Below are positions 45,770 to 54,370 of a stretch of DNA of 63,735 nucleotides, in pieces. The stretch lies in contig JAKAHC010000011.1 in NCBI GenBank assembly GCA_021815305.1, forward strand, positions 1-63,735. The letters run 5' to 3'. The position numbers were made by a program, and so were the translations under genes. The stretch is from Deltaproteobacteria bacterium (GTDB lineage Bacteria > Desulfobacterota > Deferrimicrobia > Deferrimicrobiales > Deferrimicrobiaceae). The notes beneath the pieces are model-generated. The model did no database searches, was not told the origin of the DNA, and worked only from the letters and a program-made list of their open reading frames with translations. Each line of letters starts with the position of its first letter. The stretch's first letter is position 1.

Positions 45770-48421
45770 ATGGACGTCATCACCACCCATGTGAACGCGG
45801 ACTTCGACACGATTGCGTCGATGCTGGCCGCGCACAAGCTGTACCCCGACGCGGTCTGCGTCCTCCCAGGCTCCCAGGAGGAGTCGGTGAAGGGGTTCCT
45901 CGTCCGGTCCGCCTTCTACACGCTCCCGATGCGCAAGCCGCGCGAGATCGACCTCGACAAGGTCACCCGCCTCATCCTCGTCGACATCCGCAACAGCGGC
46001 CGGATCGGGATCTTCGCGAAGCTGGTGGGCCGCCCCGGGGTGTCGATCCACGTCTACGACCACCACCCGGACGAGGAGTCCGACCTGCAGGGGGCGGTGG
46101 AAATCATCCGCCGCGTCGGCTCCACGACGACGATCCTCGTGGGGATGCTCAAGGAGCGGGAGGTCCCGATCTCCCCGGACGAGGCCACAGTGATGATGCT
46201 GGGGATCTACGAGGACACGGGGTCCCTCATCTTCCCCTCCACCACCGTGGACGACTACATGGCCGCGGCGCACCTGCTCTCCTGCGGGGCGAGCCTTGCG
46301 ACGGTGTCCGACATCCTGGCGAGGGACCTGACCTCCGCGCAGATCTCCCTTCTGTACGACCTGATGCAGGGGGCGCGCTCCTACACGATTCACGGCGTGG
46401 AGGTGGTCTTGGCCGAGGCTCGTCGCGAGGAATACGTGGGGGACCTCGCGGTGCTGGTGCACAAGCTGAGGGACATGGAGGCGGTCAACGTCCTCTTCGT
46501 CCTGTGCCAGATGGGCGACCGCGTGGTCATGGTGGGACGGAGTCGCAAGCCCGAGGTTGACGTGGGGGCCGTGATGCGGGAATTCGGAGGCGGCGGGCAC
46601 CCCTACGCAGCCTCCGCTTCGGTCAAGGACGCCACGATCTTCCAGGTGCGGGAGAAGATGCTGCGCGTCCTTGCGGAGGAGGTCATCCCGCACCGCACCG
46701 CGCGGGACCTGATGGCCGCTCCCCCGCGGAGCACCGAGGCCGGGAGCACGATCTACGACGTTCACCGGATGATCTCCCGCTCCAACATCAACGCCGTGCC
46801 GGTGATGCGCGAGGGGGAGGTGGCGGGGATCATCACACGCCAGGTGGTGGAAAAGGCGGTCTACCACGGGCTGGGGGAGGAGACGGCCGCGGAGTACATG
46901 AACACCGATTTCGATACCGTGGAGCCGGACGCCTCCATCGAGCGGATCCAGGAGGTCATCATCGGGAAGAACCAGCGGCTGGTCCCGGTGGTGCGGGGGA
47001 AGGAACTCCTCGGGATCATCACGCGGACGGGCCTCCTGCGCTTCCTGTACGACGTGCGGGACGTGGAGCGCCCGGACACCGAGGAGGACATTTCCGCGGA
47101 AGGGGCGATGGCGCGGCCCAAGAGCGTTACGCACCTGATGCGGGAGCGTCTCCCGGAACCCGTGATGTCGCTCCTTGCGAGGGCGGGGGAGTGCGCCGAA
47201 GGGCTCGGGATGGAGGCCTACGCGGTGGGCGGGTTCGTCCGGGACCTGGTGATGCGGGTGGAGAACCTGGACGTGGACATCGTGGTCGAGGGGGACGGGA
47301 TCGCCTTCGCCGAGGCGTTCGCGGCGGCGCTTGGCGCGCGCGTCCGGCCGCACCACAAGTTCGGCACCGCGGTGCTCGTTTTCCCGGACGGATTCAAACT
47401 GGACGTGGCCACCGCCCGGGTGGAGTATTACCTCGAGCCGGCGGCCCTGCCGACCGTGGAGTACAGCAGCCTGAAGCAGGACATGTACCGGCGCGACTTC
47501 ACCATCAACACGCTCGCCGTGCGCCTGTCCCCCGGCGGGTTCGGGGAACTGATCGATTTCTTCGGGGCGCAGCGGGACATCAAGGAGAGGGTGATCCGGG
47601 TGCTCCACTCCCTGTCGCTCGTGGAGGACCCCACGCGCATCCTGCGGGCGCTTCGGTTCGAGCGCCGGTTCGGGTTCGCGATCAGCCGGCACACGCTGAA
47701 CCTCATCCGGAACGCGGTTCGGCTCGACCTGGTTCGCAGGCTACCAAAACCACGTCTTTTCGATGAGTTGGAGTTGATTCTTGAAGAAGAAGATCCGATC
47801 TCTATCCTGCGCCGCATGCCGGAGCTCGAGCTGGGAACTTCGATCCACCCGGCCCTGACGCTGGACAAGGGGCAGATCGCACTGCTCGAGGAAACGGGAG
47901 AGGTGCTGGTCTGGTTCTCCCTCCTGTATCTGGAGGAGAAGGTGGAGAAGTGGGCGGTCCTGTTCCTGTCACTGCTGGATCCGCTTTCGCCGGAAGAAGG
48001 GAAGCGGCTGGCGAGGGAGTTTGGCGTGCGCTCCCGCGTGCGGGAGTGGGTGCGGGTATGCAAGGATGTGGGGGTGAGCGTGGTGCAGCGCCTGATCGCC
48101 ACGCCGTCGATCTCGCGGAAGATGATCTACGACGTGTTGTCCGCGCTTCCCAACGAGGTGATCCTCTACCTGATGGCCCGCTCAAAACATGCTGATATCA
48201 AACGATATATATCCCTGTATTTCACCCAACTCAAGAACATCCGCCCGCATCTTCGGGGACAGGACCTCCTCGATATGGGATACGCTCCGGGCCCGCAATT
48301 CAAAATGATCTTCGACGCCGTCCTGGAGCGCCGGTTCGCCGGCGACCTCCGCAGCAAGGCCGAGGAGACCTCCTTCATCCTCTCCCGTTTCCCGCAGAAG
48401 GGGCAACAAAAGGGGACGTAG
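45770..48421 (+). CDS. tRNA nucleotidyltransferase fused to DHH and CBS domains
   Basis: An 883-residue fusion. Residues 1-300 are a DHH/DHHA1 phosphoesterase module (HVNADFDTIAS, YDHHPDE, GGGGHPYAASA). Residues 310-430 hold two CBS domains. Residues 460-870 are a class II tRNA nucleotidyltransferase with AVGGFVRDL and NLDVDIVVEGDG. Such fusions in deltaproteobacteria often act as A-adding enzymes paired with a separate C-adding one; that split is inferred. The last codons and the TAG stop lie inside a REP-like repeat, so the tail QQKGT is repeat-derived. Confidence 0.9.
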   Translation: MDVITTHVNADFDTIASMLAAHKLYPDAVCVLPGSQEESVKGFLVRSAFYTLPMRKPREIDLDKVTRLILVDIRNSGRIGIFAKLVGRPGVSIHVYDHHPDEESDLQGAVEIIRRVGSTTTILVGMLKEREVPISPDEATVMMLGIYEDTGSLIFPSTTVDDYMAAAHLLSCGASLATVSDILARDLTSAQISLLYDLMQGARSYTIHGVEVVLAEARREEYVGDLAVLVHKLRDMEAVNVLFVLCQMGDRVVMVGRSRKPEVDVGAVMREFGGGGHPYAASASVKDATIFQVREKMLRVLAEEVIPHRTARDLMAAPPRSTEAGSTIYDVHRMISRSNINAVPVMREGEVAGIITRQVVEKAVYHGLGEETAAEYMNTDFDTVEPDASIERIQEVIIGKNQRLVPVVRGKELLGIITRTGLLRFLYDVRDVERPDTEEDISAEGAMARPKSVTHLMRERLPEPVMSLLARAGECAEGLGMEAYAVGGFVRDLVMRVENLDVDIVVEGDGIAFAEAFAAALGARVRPHHKFGTAVLVFPDGFKLDVATARVEYYLEPAALPTVEYSSLKQDMYRRDFTINTLAVRLSPGGFGELIDFFGAQRDIKERVIRVLHSLSLVEDPTRILRALRFERRFGFAISRHTLNLIRNAVRLDLVRRLPKPRLFDELELILEEEDPISILRRMPELELGTSIHPALTLDKGQIALLEETGEVLVWFSLLYLEEKVEKWAVLFLSLLDPLSPEEGKRLAREFGVRSRVREWVRVCKDVGVSVVQRLIATPSISRKMIYDVLSALPNEVILYLMARSKHADIKRYISLYFTQLKNIRPHLRGQDLLDMGYAPGPQFKMIFDAVLERRFAGDLRSKAEETSFILSRFPQKGQQKGT

Positions 48422-48553
48422 CTACAAAACTGCCAAGCAACAAAAGGGGACGTTGCTACAAAACTGCCAATGGAAATTTCCCTGTTCGGGAAACCCCCCT
48501 GCATCGCAGTTTTGTAGCAACGTCCCCTTTGTAGCAACGTCCCCTTTTGTTGC
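48403..48553. repeat. REP/BIME-like palindromic repeat array
   Basis: Two tandem 34-bp copies (48403-48436 and 48437-48470) begin GCAACAAAAGGGGACGT and differ by one base. After a 35-base spacer with its own small hairpin (TTTCCC/GGGAAA), one partial and one near-complete copy follow in inverted orientation (48506-48553). The whole can fold into a long stem. It resembles GGGGACGT repetitive extragenic palindromes, probably spread by REP-associated transposases; none is encoded here. Confidence 0.85.
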
Positions 48554-48605
48554 CGTCCCATGTTGATGGTAAAATGTTTTTCTTTTTCATACAGAGAGGA
48601 TGCCT

Positions 48606-49304
48606 TTGCCCGACATCGCCCAATTCGTCCACAAGCTGTCCATCTATGCACTCCCCGTGATCATCGCCATCACTTTCCACGAGGCGGCGCACGGTTATGT
48701 AGCCAACAAGAAAGGGGACCCCACCGCCTACATGCTGGGGCGGGTGACGCTCAACCCGATCCCCCACATCGACCCGATCGGGACAATCCTGCTCCCGGGT
48801 CTCCTGCTCCTCATGGGCACCGGGATCATCTTCGGCTGGGCCCGGCCGGTTCCCGTCAATTTCCGGCTTCTGCGCGATCAAAAACGGGACCCGATCTACG
48901 TGGCGGCCGCCGGCGTGGTGATGAACCTGATCCTTGCCGTCATCTCCGGCATCATCTTCCGCATCATCACCTTCTTCGATCCCGGGCTGCTGGTCGAGGC
49001 GATGACGCAGGGCGGGGGGGCCGCAACGCCCGGCCTTGCGCGCATGATCCTGGTCCCGATCACTCTCATGTGCGTGGTGTCGGTACAGTTCAACGCGCTG
49101 CTGGCCGCCTTCAACATGATCCCGGTACCCCCTCTGGACGGGGGGCGGATCGCCGTGGGGCTCCTGCCTCCCCGCGCCTCCATGGCACTGGCGTCCGTGG
49201 AACGGTACGGCATGCTGATCGTACTTGCCCTTCTCATGTTCGGTCCGGTTGGTATAATCTGGCACTTCGTACAACTGATCTCGTCCTTCATCCTTGGCGG
49301 ATAA
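48606..49304 (+). CDS. Site-2 protease family protein (M50 zinc metalloprotease)
   Basis: A 232-residue membrane protease. The zinc site HEAAH lies in the first membrane segment, followed by NPIPHIDPIG and the third ligand region NMIPVPPLDGGRI. About five or six membrane segments are visible. It may cleave membrane-bound substrates inside the bilayer. TTG 48606 is preferred because AGAGAGGA ends five bases before it; an ATG at 48600 sits directly on that site. Confidence 0.88.
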   Translation: MPDIAQFVHKLSIYALPVIIAITFHEAAHGYVANKKGDPTAYMLGRVTLNPIPHIDPIGTILLPGLLLLMGTGIIFGWARPVPVNFRLLRDQKRDPIYVAAAGVVMNLILAVISGIIFRIITFFDPGLLVEAMTQGGGAATPGLARMILVPITLMCVVSVQFNALLAAFNMIPVPPLDGGRIAVGLLPPRASMALASVERYGMLIVLALLMFGPVGIIWHFVQLISSFILGG

Positions 49305-49328
49305 TCCCGAACCGACGGAGGCAAGGCG

Positions 49329-50309
49329 TTGCGGAAACGGGTATTGAGCGGCATGCGGCCGAGCGGCAAGTTGCACCTGGGGCACTTCCTCGGGGTGCTC
49401 ATGAACTGGAAGAAGCTTCAGGAGGAGCACGACTGCTTCTTCTTCGTTGCCGACTGGCACGCGCTGACCACGGAATACGACCGCACCTCCATCATCCGCG
49501 AGAGCATCGACGACATGGTCATCGACTGGATGGCTTCCGGGATCGACCCTGCGAAGGCGACCCTGTTCACCCAAAGCCACGTCCCCGCGCACGCGGAGCT
49601 GCACCTGCTCCTTTCGATGATCACGCCGCTGTCGTGGCTGGAGCGCAATCCGACCTACAAGGAGCAGCTGCGGGAGCAGACCACCCGCGACCTGCAGACG
49701 TACGGTTTCCTCGGCTACCCGGTTCTCCAGGCGGCCGACATCCTGATGTACGATGCCTCCCTGGTTCCCGTCGGCATCGACCAGGTCCCGCACCTGGAGC
49801 TCACCCGCGAGATCGCCCGGCGCTTCAACTTCCTCTACAAGGGGATCCTGACGATCCCCGAGGCGTACCTCACCGACACGCCGAAGCTGATGGGCACCGA
49901 TAACCGGAAGATGAGCAAGAGCTACGGGAACGCCATCCTGCTCTCCGACACGGAGGAAGAGGTGTGGGCCAAGGTCAAGCCCATGGTCACCGACCCCGCC
50001 CGCCAGCGGAGGACCGACTGCGGCAACCCGGAGATCTGCAACGTCTTCTCCTACCACAAGATCTTCTCGGACGAGGAGACGGTCCGGAAGGTCGATGTCG
50101 GCTGCCGCACCGCGGGGATCGGCTGCATCGAGTGCAAGAAGTGGATGTTCGAAGGGATGGAGAAGGTCCTGAAACCCATCCGCGAGAGAAGGGTCCGGAT
50201 CGTCGGAAGCACCGTCTCCGTGCGCGACATCCTCGAAGAGGGGACTCGCAAGGCGAGGGAAACCGCATCCGCCAAGATGAAGGAGGTCCGCGAAGCTGTC
50301 AGGATCTGA
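49329..50309 (+). CDS. trpS: Tryptophanyl-tRNA synthetase with a Fe-S-type cysteine motif
   Basis: A 326-residue class I synthetase with the HIGH-like PSGKLHLGHF and KMSKS in NRKMSKSYGN. Its anticodon-binding part contains C-x21-C-x6-C-x2-C (ICNVF...VGCRTAGIGCIEC). This nearly matches the 4Fe-4S motif known in Thermotoga maritima TrpRS. Start TTG 49329 follows GGAGG by seven bases. scpA begins inside its last codons. Confidence 0.94.
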   Translation: MRKRVLSGMRPSGKLHLGHFLGVLMNWKKLQEEHDCFFFVADWHALTTEYDRTSIIRESIDDMVIDWMASGIDPAKATLFTQSHVPAHAELHLLLSMITPLSWLERNPTYKEQLREQTTRDLQTYGFLGYPVLQAADILMYDASLVPVGIDQVPHLELTREIARRFNFLYKGILTIPEAYLTDTPKLMGTDNRKMSKSYGNAILLSDTEEEVWAKVKPMVTDPARQRRTDCGNPEICNVFSYHKIFSDEETVRKVDVGCRTAGIGCIECKKWMFEGMEKVLKPIRERRVRIVGSTVSVRDILEEGTRKARETASAKMKEVREAVRI

Positions 50310-51141
50310 GAACAAGACGGTCGACACCCTCCAGGGGGAGTCCCGGGGGACATCCGGATCGCCGGTCAGCCCCGCCCAGGAGATCCCCCTGCGCCTCGAC
50401 ATCTTCGAGGGGCCGATGGACCTGCTCCTCCACCTGGTCCGCGAGCAGAAGCTCGATATCAACGACATCCCGATCGCGAAGATCACCGAGCAGTACCTCG
50501 CCTACATCGACGTGATGCAGACGCTGAACTTGGACGTGGCGGGCGAATTCCTGGTGATGGCCTCCACGCTCCTCTACATCAAGTCGAAGTCGCTCCTGCC
50601 GCGCCACGAGGACGAGGAGGAGGGCGAAGAGGACCCCGAATTCATGCGCCAGGAGCTGTCCCGTCGCCTGGTGGAGTACGAGAGGTTCAAGGAGGCGGCG
50701 GCCCGCCTGGGCGACCGCCCGGTGCTGGGCCGGGACGTATTCGTCCGCGATTTCCTCGGGGAGGAGGTCCCGGAGGGGGAGGTCGTCATTACCGAGCTGT
50801 CGATGGCCGACCTCATCACCGCCTTCAAGGATGTCCTCACGCGCATGCCCGCCCGGGAAGCCCACGAGGTCTTCGTCGAGCGGATCACCATCGCGGACGC
50901 CATCAACTTCCTTCTCGAACGGATCCGGGAGGAGGGGAGCCTCAAGTTCGAGAGCATCGTGGCGATGTGCAAGAGGCGCAACGAGATCGTATCTTATTTC
51001 CTGGGCATCCTGGAGTTGGTCCGCATGAAGACGATCCGCGTGTACCAGGCCAATCCCCTGGGACTGATCAGCATCGTGCCCGCCGTACGGGAGAGCGAAA
51101 ATGGACGAGACCCGGAACCCGAATCCGCCGACGCAGAGTGA
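50296..51141 (+). CDS. scpA: Segregation and condensation protein ScpA (apparent CTG start)
   Basis: A kleisin of about 281 residues that links SMC heads with ScpB. The family N-terminus (IPLRLDIFEGPMDLLLHLV) lies upstream of the first ATG (50416). The frame is closed by TGA at 50278-50280, and between there and 50416 no ATG, GTG or TTG occurs. CTG 50296 stands eight bases after a near-perfect AGGAGGT and is the only credible start. The C-terminal winged helix ends near SIVPAVRESE. It overlaps scpB by 41 bases. Confidence 0.88.
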   Translation: MSGSENKTVDTLQGESRGTSGSPVSPAQEIPLRLDIFEGPMDLLLHLVREQKLDINDIPIAKITEQYLAYIDVMQTLNLDVAGEFLVMASTLLYIKSKSLLPRHEDEEEGEEDPEFMRQELSRRLVEYERFKEAAARLGDRPVLGRDVFVRDFLGEEVPEGEVVITELSMADLITAFKDVLTRMPAREAHEVFVERITIADAINFLLERIREEGSLKFESIVAMCKRRNEIVSYFLGILELVRMKTIRVYQANPLGLISIVPAVRESENGRDPEPESADAE

Positions 51142-52024
51142 CCACCCTTTCGCGGAGGAGGCGACCGCAAATGCGCCGCCCGCCGTGGAGGTTCCCGCGG
51201 AGCCCATCAGCGTCGACGAACTGCTGAACCTCTCCGAACCCGGGGAAGGGGAGACGCAGGTCGATCTGGCGCGGGCCGCCTCGATCCTGGAGAGCCTGCT
51301 CCTGGTCTCCGGCGAGCCCCTCTCCTTCGACAAGGTCGGGCAGCTGCTGGGGGGGCTGTCCAAGGCCGAGGTGCGCGAGGTTCTCGGAATTCTGCGGACG
51401 AAGTATCCCGCCGACGTCTCGGGGATCCTTGTGGAAGAGGTGGCCAGGGGTCTCCAGCTGCGCACCAATCCTGCGAATCAGGAACACGTGCGCAAGCTCT
51501 TCGACACGAAGCCCCCGCGCTTCTCCCGCGCCGCCCTCGAGACGCTGGCGATCATCGCCTACAAGCAGCCGCTGACCCGGCAGGAAGTCGAGCAGATCCG
51601 CGGCGTGGACTGCGCCGGGTCGATCAGGACGCTGATGGACCGTCGCCTGATCAAGGTGGTGGGGAAGAAGGACGTCCCCGGGAAACCGTTCCTCTTCAGC
51701 ACCACGCGCGAGTTCATGGAGGTCTTCGGCCTTGGGGCACTCTCCGATCTGCCCTCCATGCGGGAGATCGAGGAGTTCCTGGCCGCCTCCACGGCCACGC
51801 CGGTGGAAGGGGCCCGCCCGGGACTTTATGACGCCACGCCTTGGGTGGTTGCCGCAGAGACGCCCCGCGACGAACTCGTCGAGAGCCTCGAGGGGACCGC
51901 TTCCGCCGGGGAGGGAGTGCTCCCCCCGGAGGGGGGCATCCCTGGGGACGTTTCCGACGCCGACCTGGTGGAGGCCGCCTCGAAGGAGGCGGGAGAGGGG
52001 AACGGGCCCGCCGATGGCGACTGA
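51101..52024 (+). CDS. scpB: Segregation and condensation protein ScpB
   Basis: A 307-residue protein. Two winged helices (about residues 55-215) carry the family marks RAASILESLLLVSGEPLS, ALETLAIIAYKQPLTRQEVE and the LFSTTREFMEVFGL region. The first 50 and last 80 residues are acidic, low-complexity extensions. With ScpA and SMC it condenses the chromosome. It begins inside scpA and ends inside rluB, so translation is coupled. Confidence 0.93.
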   Translation: MDETRNPNPPTQSDHPFAEEATANAPPAVEVPAEPISVDELLNLSEPGEGETQVDLARAASILESLLLVSGEPLSFDKVGQLLGGLSKAEVREVLGILRTKYPADVSGILVEEVARGLQLRTNPANQEHVRKLFDTKPPRFSRAALETLAIIAYKQPLTRQEVEQIRGVDCAGSIRTLMDRRLIKVVGKKDVPGKPFLFSTTREFMEVFGLGALSDLPSMREIEEFLAASTATPVEGARPGLYDATPWVVAAETPRDELVESLEGTASAGEGVLPPEGGIPGDVSDADLVEAASKEAGEGNGPADGD

Positions 52025-52991
52025 GCGCCTGAACCGCTACATCTCCCTGGCCGCCGGCGTCTCCCGCCGCGTGGCCGACGAGATGGTCCGCAACGGGCGC
52101 GTCACCGTGGGAGGAGTCCCGGTCCTGGATCCGGGTGCCCTTTGGGACCCCGCCAACGAGGAAGTCCGCCTGGACGGCCGGACGCTTGTCCCCGTCCGGG
52201 AAGAGAAGGTCTACATCATGCTGTACAAGCCCGACAACGTGGTCACCACGATGAAGGACCGCGAGGGGCGCAAGACCGCACCGGCGCTGATCGGCGAGAT
52301 GTCCAGCCGGGTCTTCCCCGTCGGCCGCCTCGACTTCCACACGACCGGCCTGCTTCTGCTCACCAACGACGGCGAGTTCGCCTACCGCCTCACGCACCCG
52401 CGGTTCGGCGTGGAGAAGACCTACATCGCCAAGCTCATGAGCGTCCCCCGGCCGCAGGAACTCGCGGTCCTGCGGAAGGGTTTGCCCGTCGACGGGAAGA
52501 TGACGAACCCCGCGCAGGTCCAATTCCTCGACAAGAAGTCCGGCAAGGCGTGGGTGATGATCCGGATCGCCGAGGGCCGGCATCACCAGGTCCGCAAGAT
52601 GTTCGACGCCATCGGCCACCGGGTGACGAAACTCCGGCGCACCGCGATCGGCCCGCTGGAACTGTCCGGCGTCGAACCGGGGGAGTGGCGGTACCTCACC
52701 CCGAAGGAGGTGCGGGATCTCTCCGACTACATGGACCGTCGATCGGAGGAGGTGGCCGGCCAGGGACCGCCTCCCGAGGTCCCGCGCCACCCAAGGCGCA
52801 CTGAGACGCCCGCCGACCGGGCGAAGCGCAGGACCGTAAAGGATGCGATCGCGCAAGCGGCCCGCAAAAAGGCGGTCGTCGGGGAACGGGCGGCACGCGA
52901 AGCCCGCGACACGGAGCGCAAAAAACCGCGTCAACCCAAGCCTGCCTGGAAGAAAGGTCCCCGCATACCGGAAAAGTACGGGAAAAGGTAA
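52014..52991 (+). CDS. rluB: 23S rRNA pseudouridine synthase RluB/RsuA family
   Basis: A 325-residue enzyme with an N-terminal S4 RNA-binding domain (ERLNRYISLAAGVSRRVADE) and a catalytic Asp in VGRLDFHTTGLLLLTNDG. The RsuA/RluB/E/F group modifies rRNA; linkage to scpAB favours RluB. The last 80 residues form a basic Lys/Arg-rich tail. It overlaps scpB by 11 bases. Confidence 0.9.
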   Translation: MATERLNRYISLAAGVSRRVADEMVRNGRVTVGGVPVLDPGALWDPANEEVRLDGRTLVPVREEKVYIMLYKPDNVVTTMKDREGRKTAPALIGEMSSRVFPVGRLDFHTTGLLLLTNDGEFAYRLTHPRFGVEKTYIAKLMSVPRPQELAVLRKGLPVDGKMTNPAQVQFLDKKSGKAWVMIRIAEGRHHQVRKMFDAIGHRVTKLRRTAIGPLELSGVEPGEWRYLTPKEVRDLSDYMDRRSEEVAGQGPPPEVPRHPRRTETPADRAKRRTVKDAIAQAARKKAVVGERAAREARDTERKKPRQPKPAWKKGPRIPEKYGKR

Positions 52992-53011
52992 CCTCCCTCC
53001 CTATTCCGGTC

Positions 53012-53998
53012 TCACTTCGTCACCCTCAGGACAATCTTGCCGATGTTCGCGTTTGTCTCCATCCGCTCGTGGGCCTTGGCCACGTCGTTCCAGTCGAAGA
53101 CCGTATCGACCCGCGGCACGAGCCTGCCGTCGGCGAAACGGGGGAGGGCGAACTCGGCGAACTTCCGCGTCAGGGCGACCTTGCGCGGGACATCCATGGA
53201 GCGCAGCGCGGCGCCCGTGATCTGGAGCCGTTTCGTCATGAGGGCGCGAAGGCTGAACTTCTCGACCTGTGCGCCTCCCATGGTTCCGATGACGACCATC
53301 CTCCCGTCCGTGGCCAGCGATTGGAGGTTCTGCTCGAAGTACGAGGCGCCCACGAAATCCAGGACGATGTCGACCCCGCGCCCCCCGGTCTGCCCGGCGA
53401 CCCAGGGAGCGAAAGGCCCGCCATTGTAGTTCCATCCGGCCCGCGCGCCGAGGATCAGGCACGACTCGATCTTCTCGCGGGATCCCGCGGTGACGAGCGA
53501 GACCGCGTTCGCTTCGCGGATCAACTGGATCGCCGCCGTCCCCACGCCGCCCGCCGCGGCGTGCACCAGGACGACTTCACCCGGTACGAGGCGCGCGACG
53601 TGGAACAGGTTCTGGTACGCGGTGAGAAACACTTCGGGAATCGCCGCCGCCTGCTCGAAGGACAGGTTTTCCGGGATGCGCATCGCCATCCCGACGGGAA
53701 TCGCGGCGAGTTCCGCGTAGCCGGCCCCCGGCAGCAACGCGCACACCCGGTCACCAACCTTGAAGTCCCCGCACGCGGGGCCGGTCCCGACGACCTCGCC
53801 CGCCATCTCGAGTCCGAGGATGTCGGGAACGCCTTTCGGGGGCGGATGCATCCCGCGCCGCTGCAGCAGGTCGGCGCGGTTGAGCGCCGTCGTGCGGACC
53901 CGCACGAGCAGTTCGTCATCCTTCGGGACAGGATCCGGGTGTTCGCCGATATGAAGCACCTCCACGCCGCCGATTCCTCTCATCAGGACTGCCTTCAC
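53012..53998 (-). CDS. NAD(P)H:quinone oxidoreductase, zinc-independent MDR family
   Basis: A 328-residue medium-chain reductase resembling PIG3/QorA proteins. Signs are TTALNRADLLQRRGMHPPP, the nucleotide motif HAAAGGVGTAAIQLI, and NANIGKIVLRV at the end; zinc ligands are absent. It probably reduces quinones or enones with NADPH. Start GTG 53998 follows GGAGG and overlaps a small upstream frame by 4 bases. Confidence 0.88.
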   Translation of the reverse strand: MKAVLMRGIGGVEVLHIGEHPDPVPKDDELLVRVRTTALNRADLLQRRGMHPPPKGVPDILGLEMAGEVVGTGPACGDFKVGDRVCALLPGAGYAELAAIPVGMAMRIPENLSFEQAAAIPEVFLTAYQNLFHVARLVPGEVVLVHAAAGGVGTAAIQLIREANAVSLVTAGSREKIESCLILGARAGWNYNGGPFAPWVAGQTGGRGVDIVLDFVGASYFEQNLQSLATDGRMVVIGTMGGAQVEKFSLRALMTKRLQITGAALRSMDVPRKVALTRKFAEFALPRFADGRLVPRVDTVFDWNDVAKAHERMETNANIGKIVLRVTK

Positions 53999-54276
53999 GC
54001 CGGTCCTCCTTTTTCGTCGAGCGGCGGGTCGCCGGTCGCATAGTCGTTTCTTCCGTACACCGGGCACCACGAATAGAGTATCGCGCCTCGGCGAAGAACG
54101 TACCGGTTTCCTTCCGGGATGCCCGCGCTACGCTTGGCGCCCGCAGGAGGAATATCCAGCGAAATACTCCGGGGTGTTTGCGGGGATACGCTCGCGGGTG
54201 TCGAGACATTCGCTGGTGTCATTTGCGGCTGTTCATTCGCTGGTTGACATGATGCGATGCAAGGGGTATATTTCAC
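53995..54276 (-). CDS. Small hypothetical protein, possibly coupled to the quinone reductase
   Basis: A frame of up to 93 residues with start GTG 54276 or a later start. It ends GRNDYATGDPPLDEKGGPA and its TGA overlaps the GTG of the next gene, which favours real translation. The N-terminal half is low-complexity (Pro, Ser, Thr) and overlaps the tRNA-fMet promoter on the other strand, so the true start is probably further in. No family is recognised. Confidence 0.35.
   Translation of the reverse strand: MKYTPCIASCQPANEQPQMTPANVSTPASVSPQTPRSISLDIPPAGAKRSAGIPEGNRYVLRRGAILYSWCPVYGRNDYATGDPPLDEKGGPA
54245..54273 (+). promoter_or_regulatory. Sigma70 promoter of tRNA-fMet
   Basis: A perfect TTGACA (54245-54250), a 17-base spacer and TATATT (54268-54273). 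The tRNA begins 14 bases after the -10 box. Confidence 0.85.
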
Positions 54277-54286
54277 AATTCACACC

Positions 54287-54368
<82 letters not shown>

Positions 54369-54370
<2 letters not shown>

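Noticed and set aside
48403-48553. Repeat array considered as a CRISPR
   Set aside because: The copies are directly adjacent or inverted, with no unique spacers of regular length and no cas genes.
49253-49258. TATAAT inside the M50 protease gene as a trpS promoter
   Set aside because: No acceptable -35 box at proper spacing.
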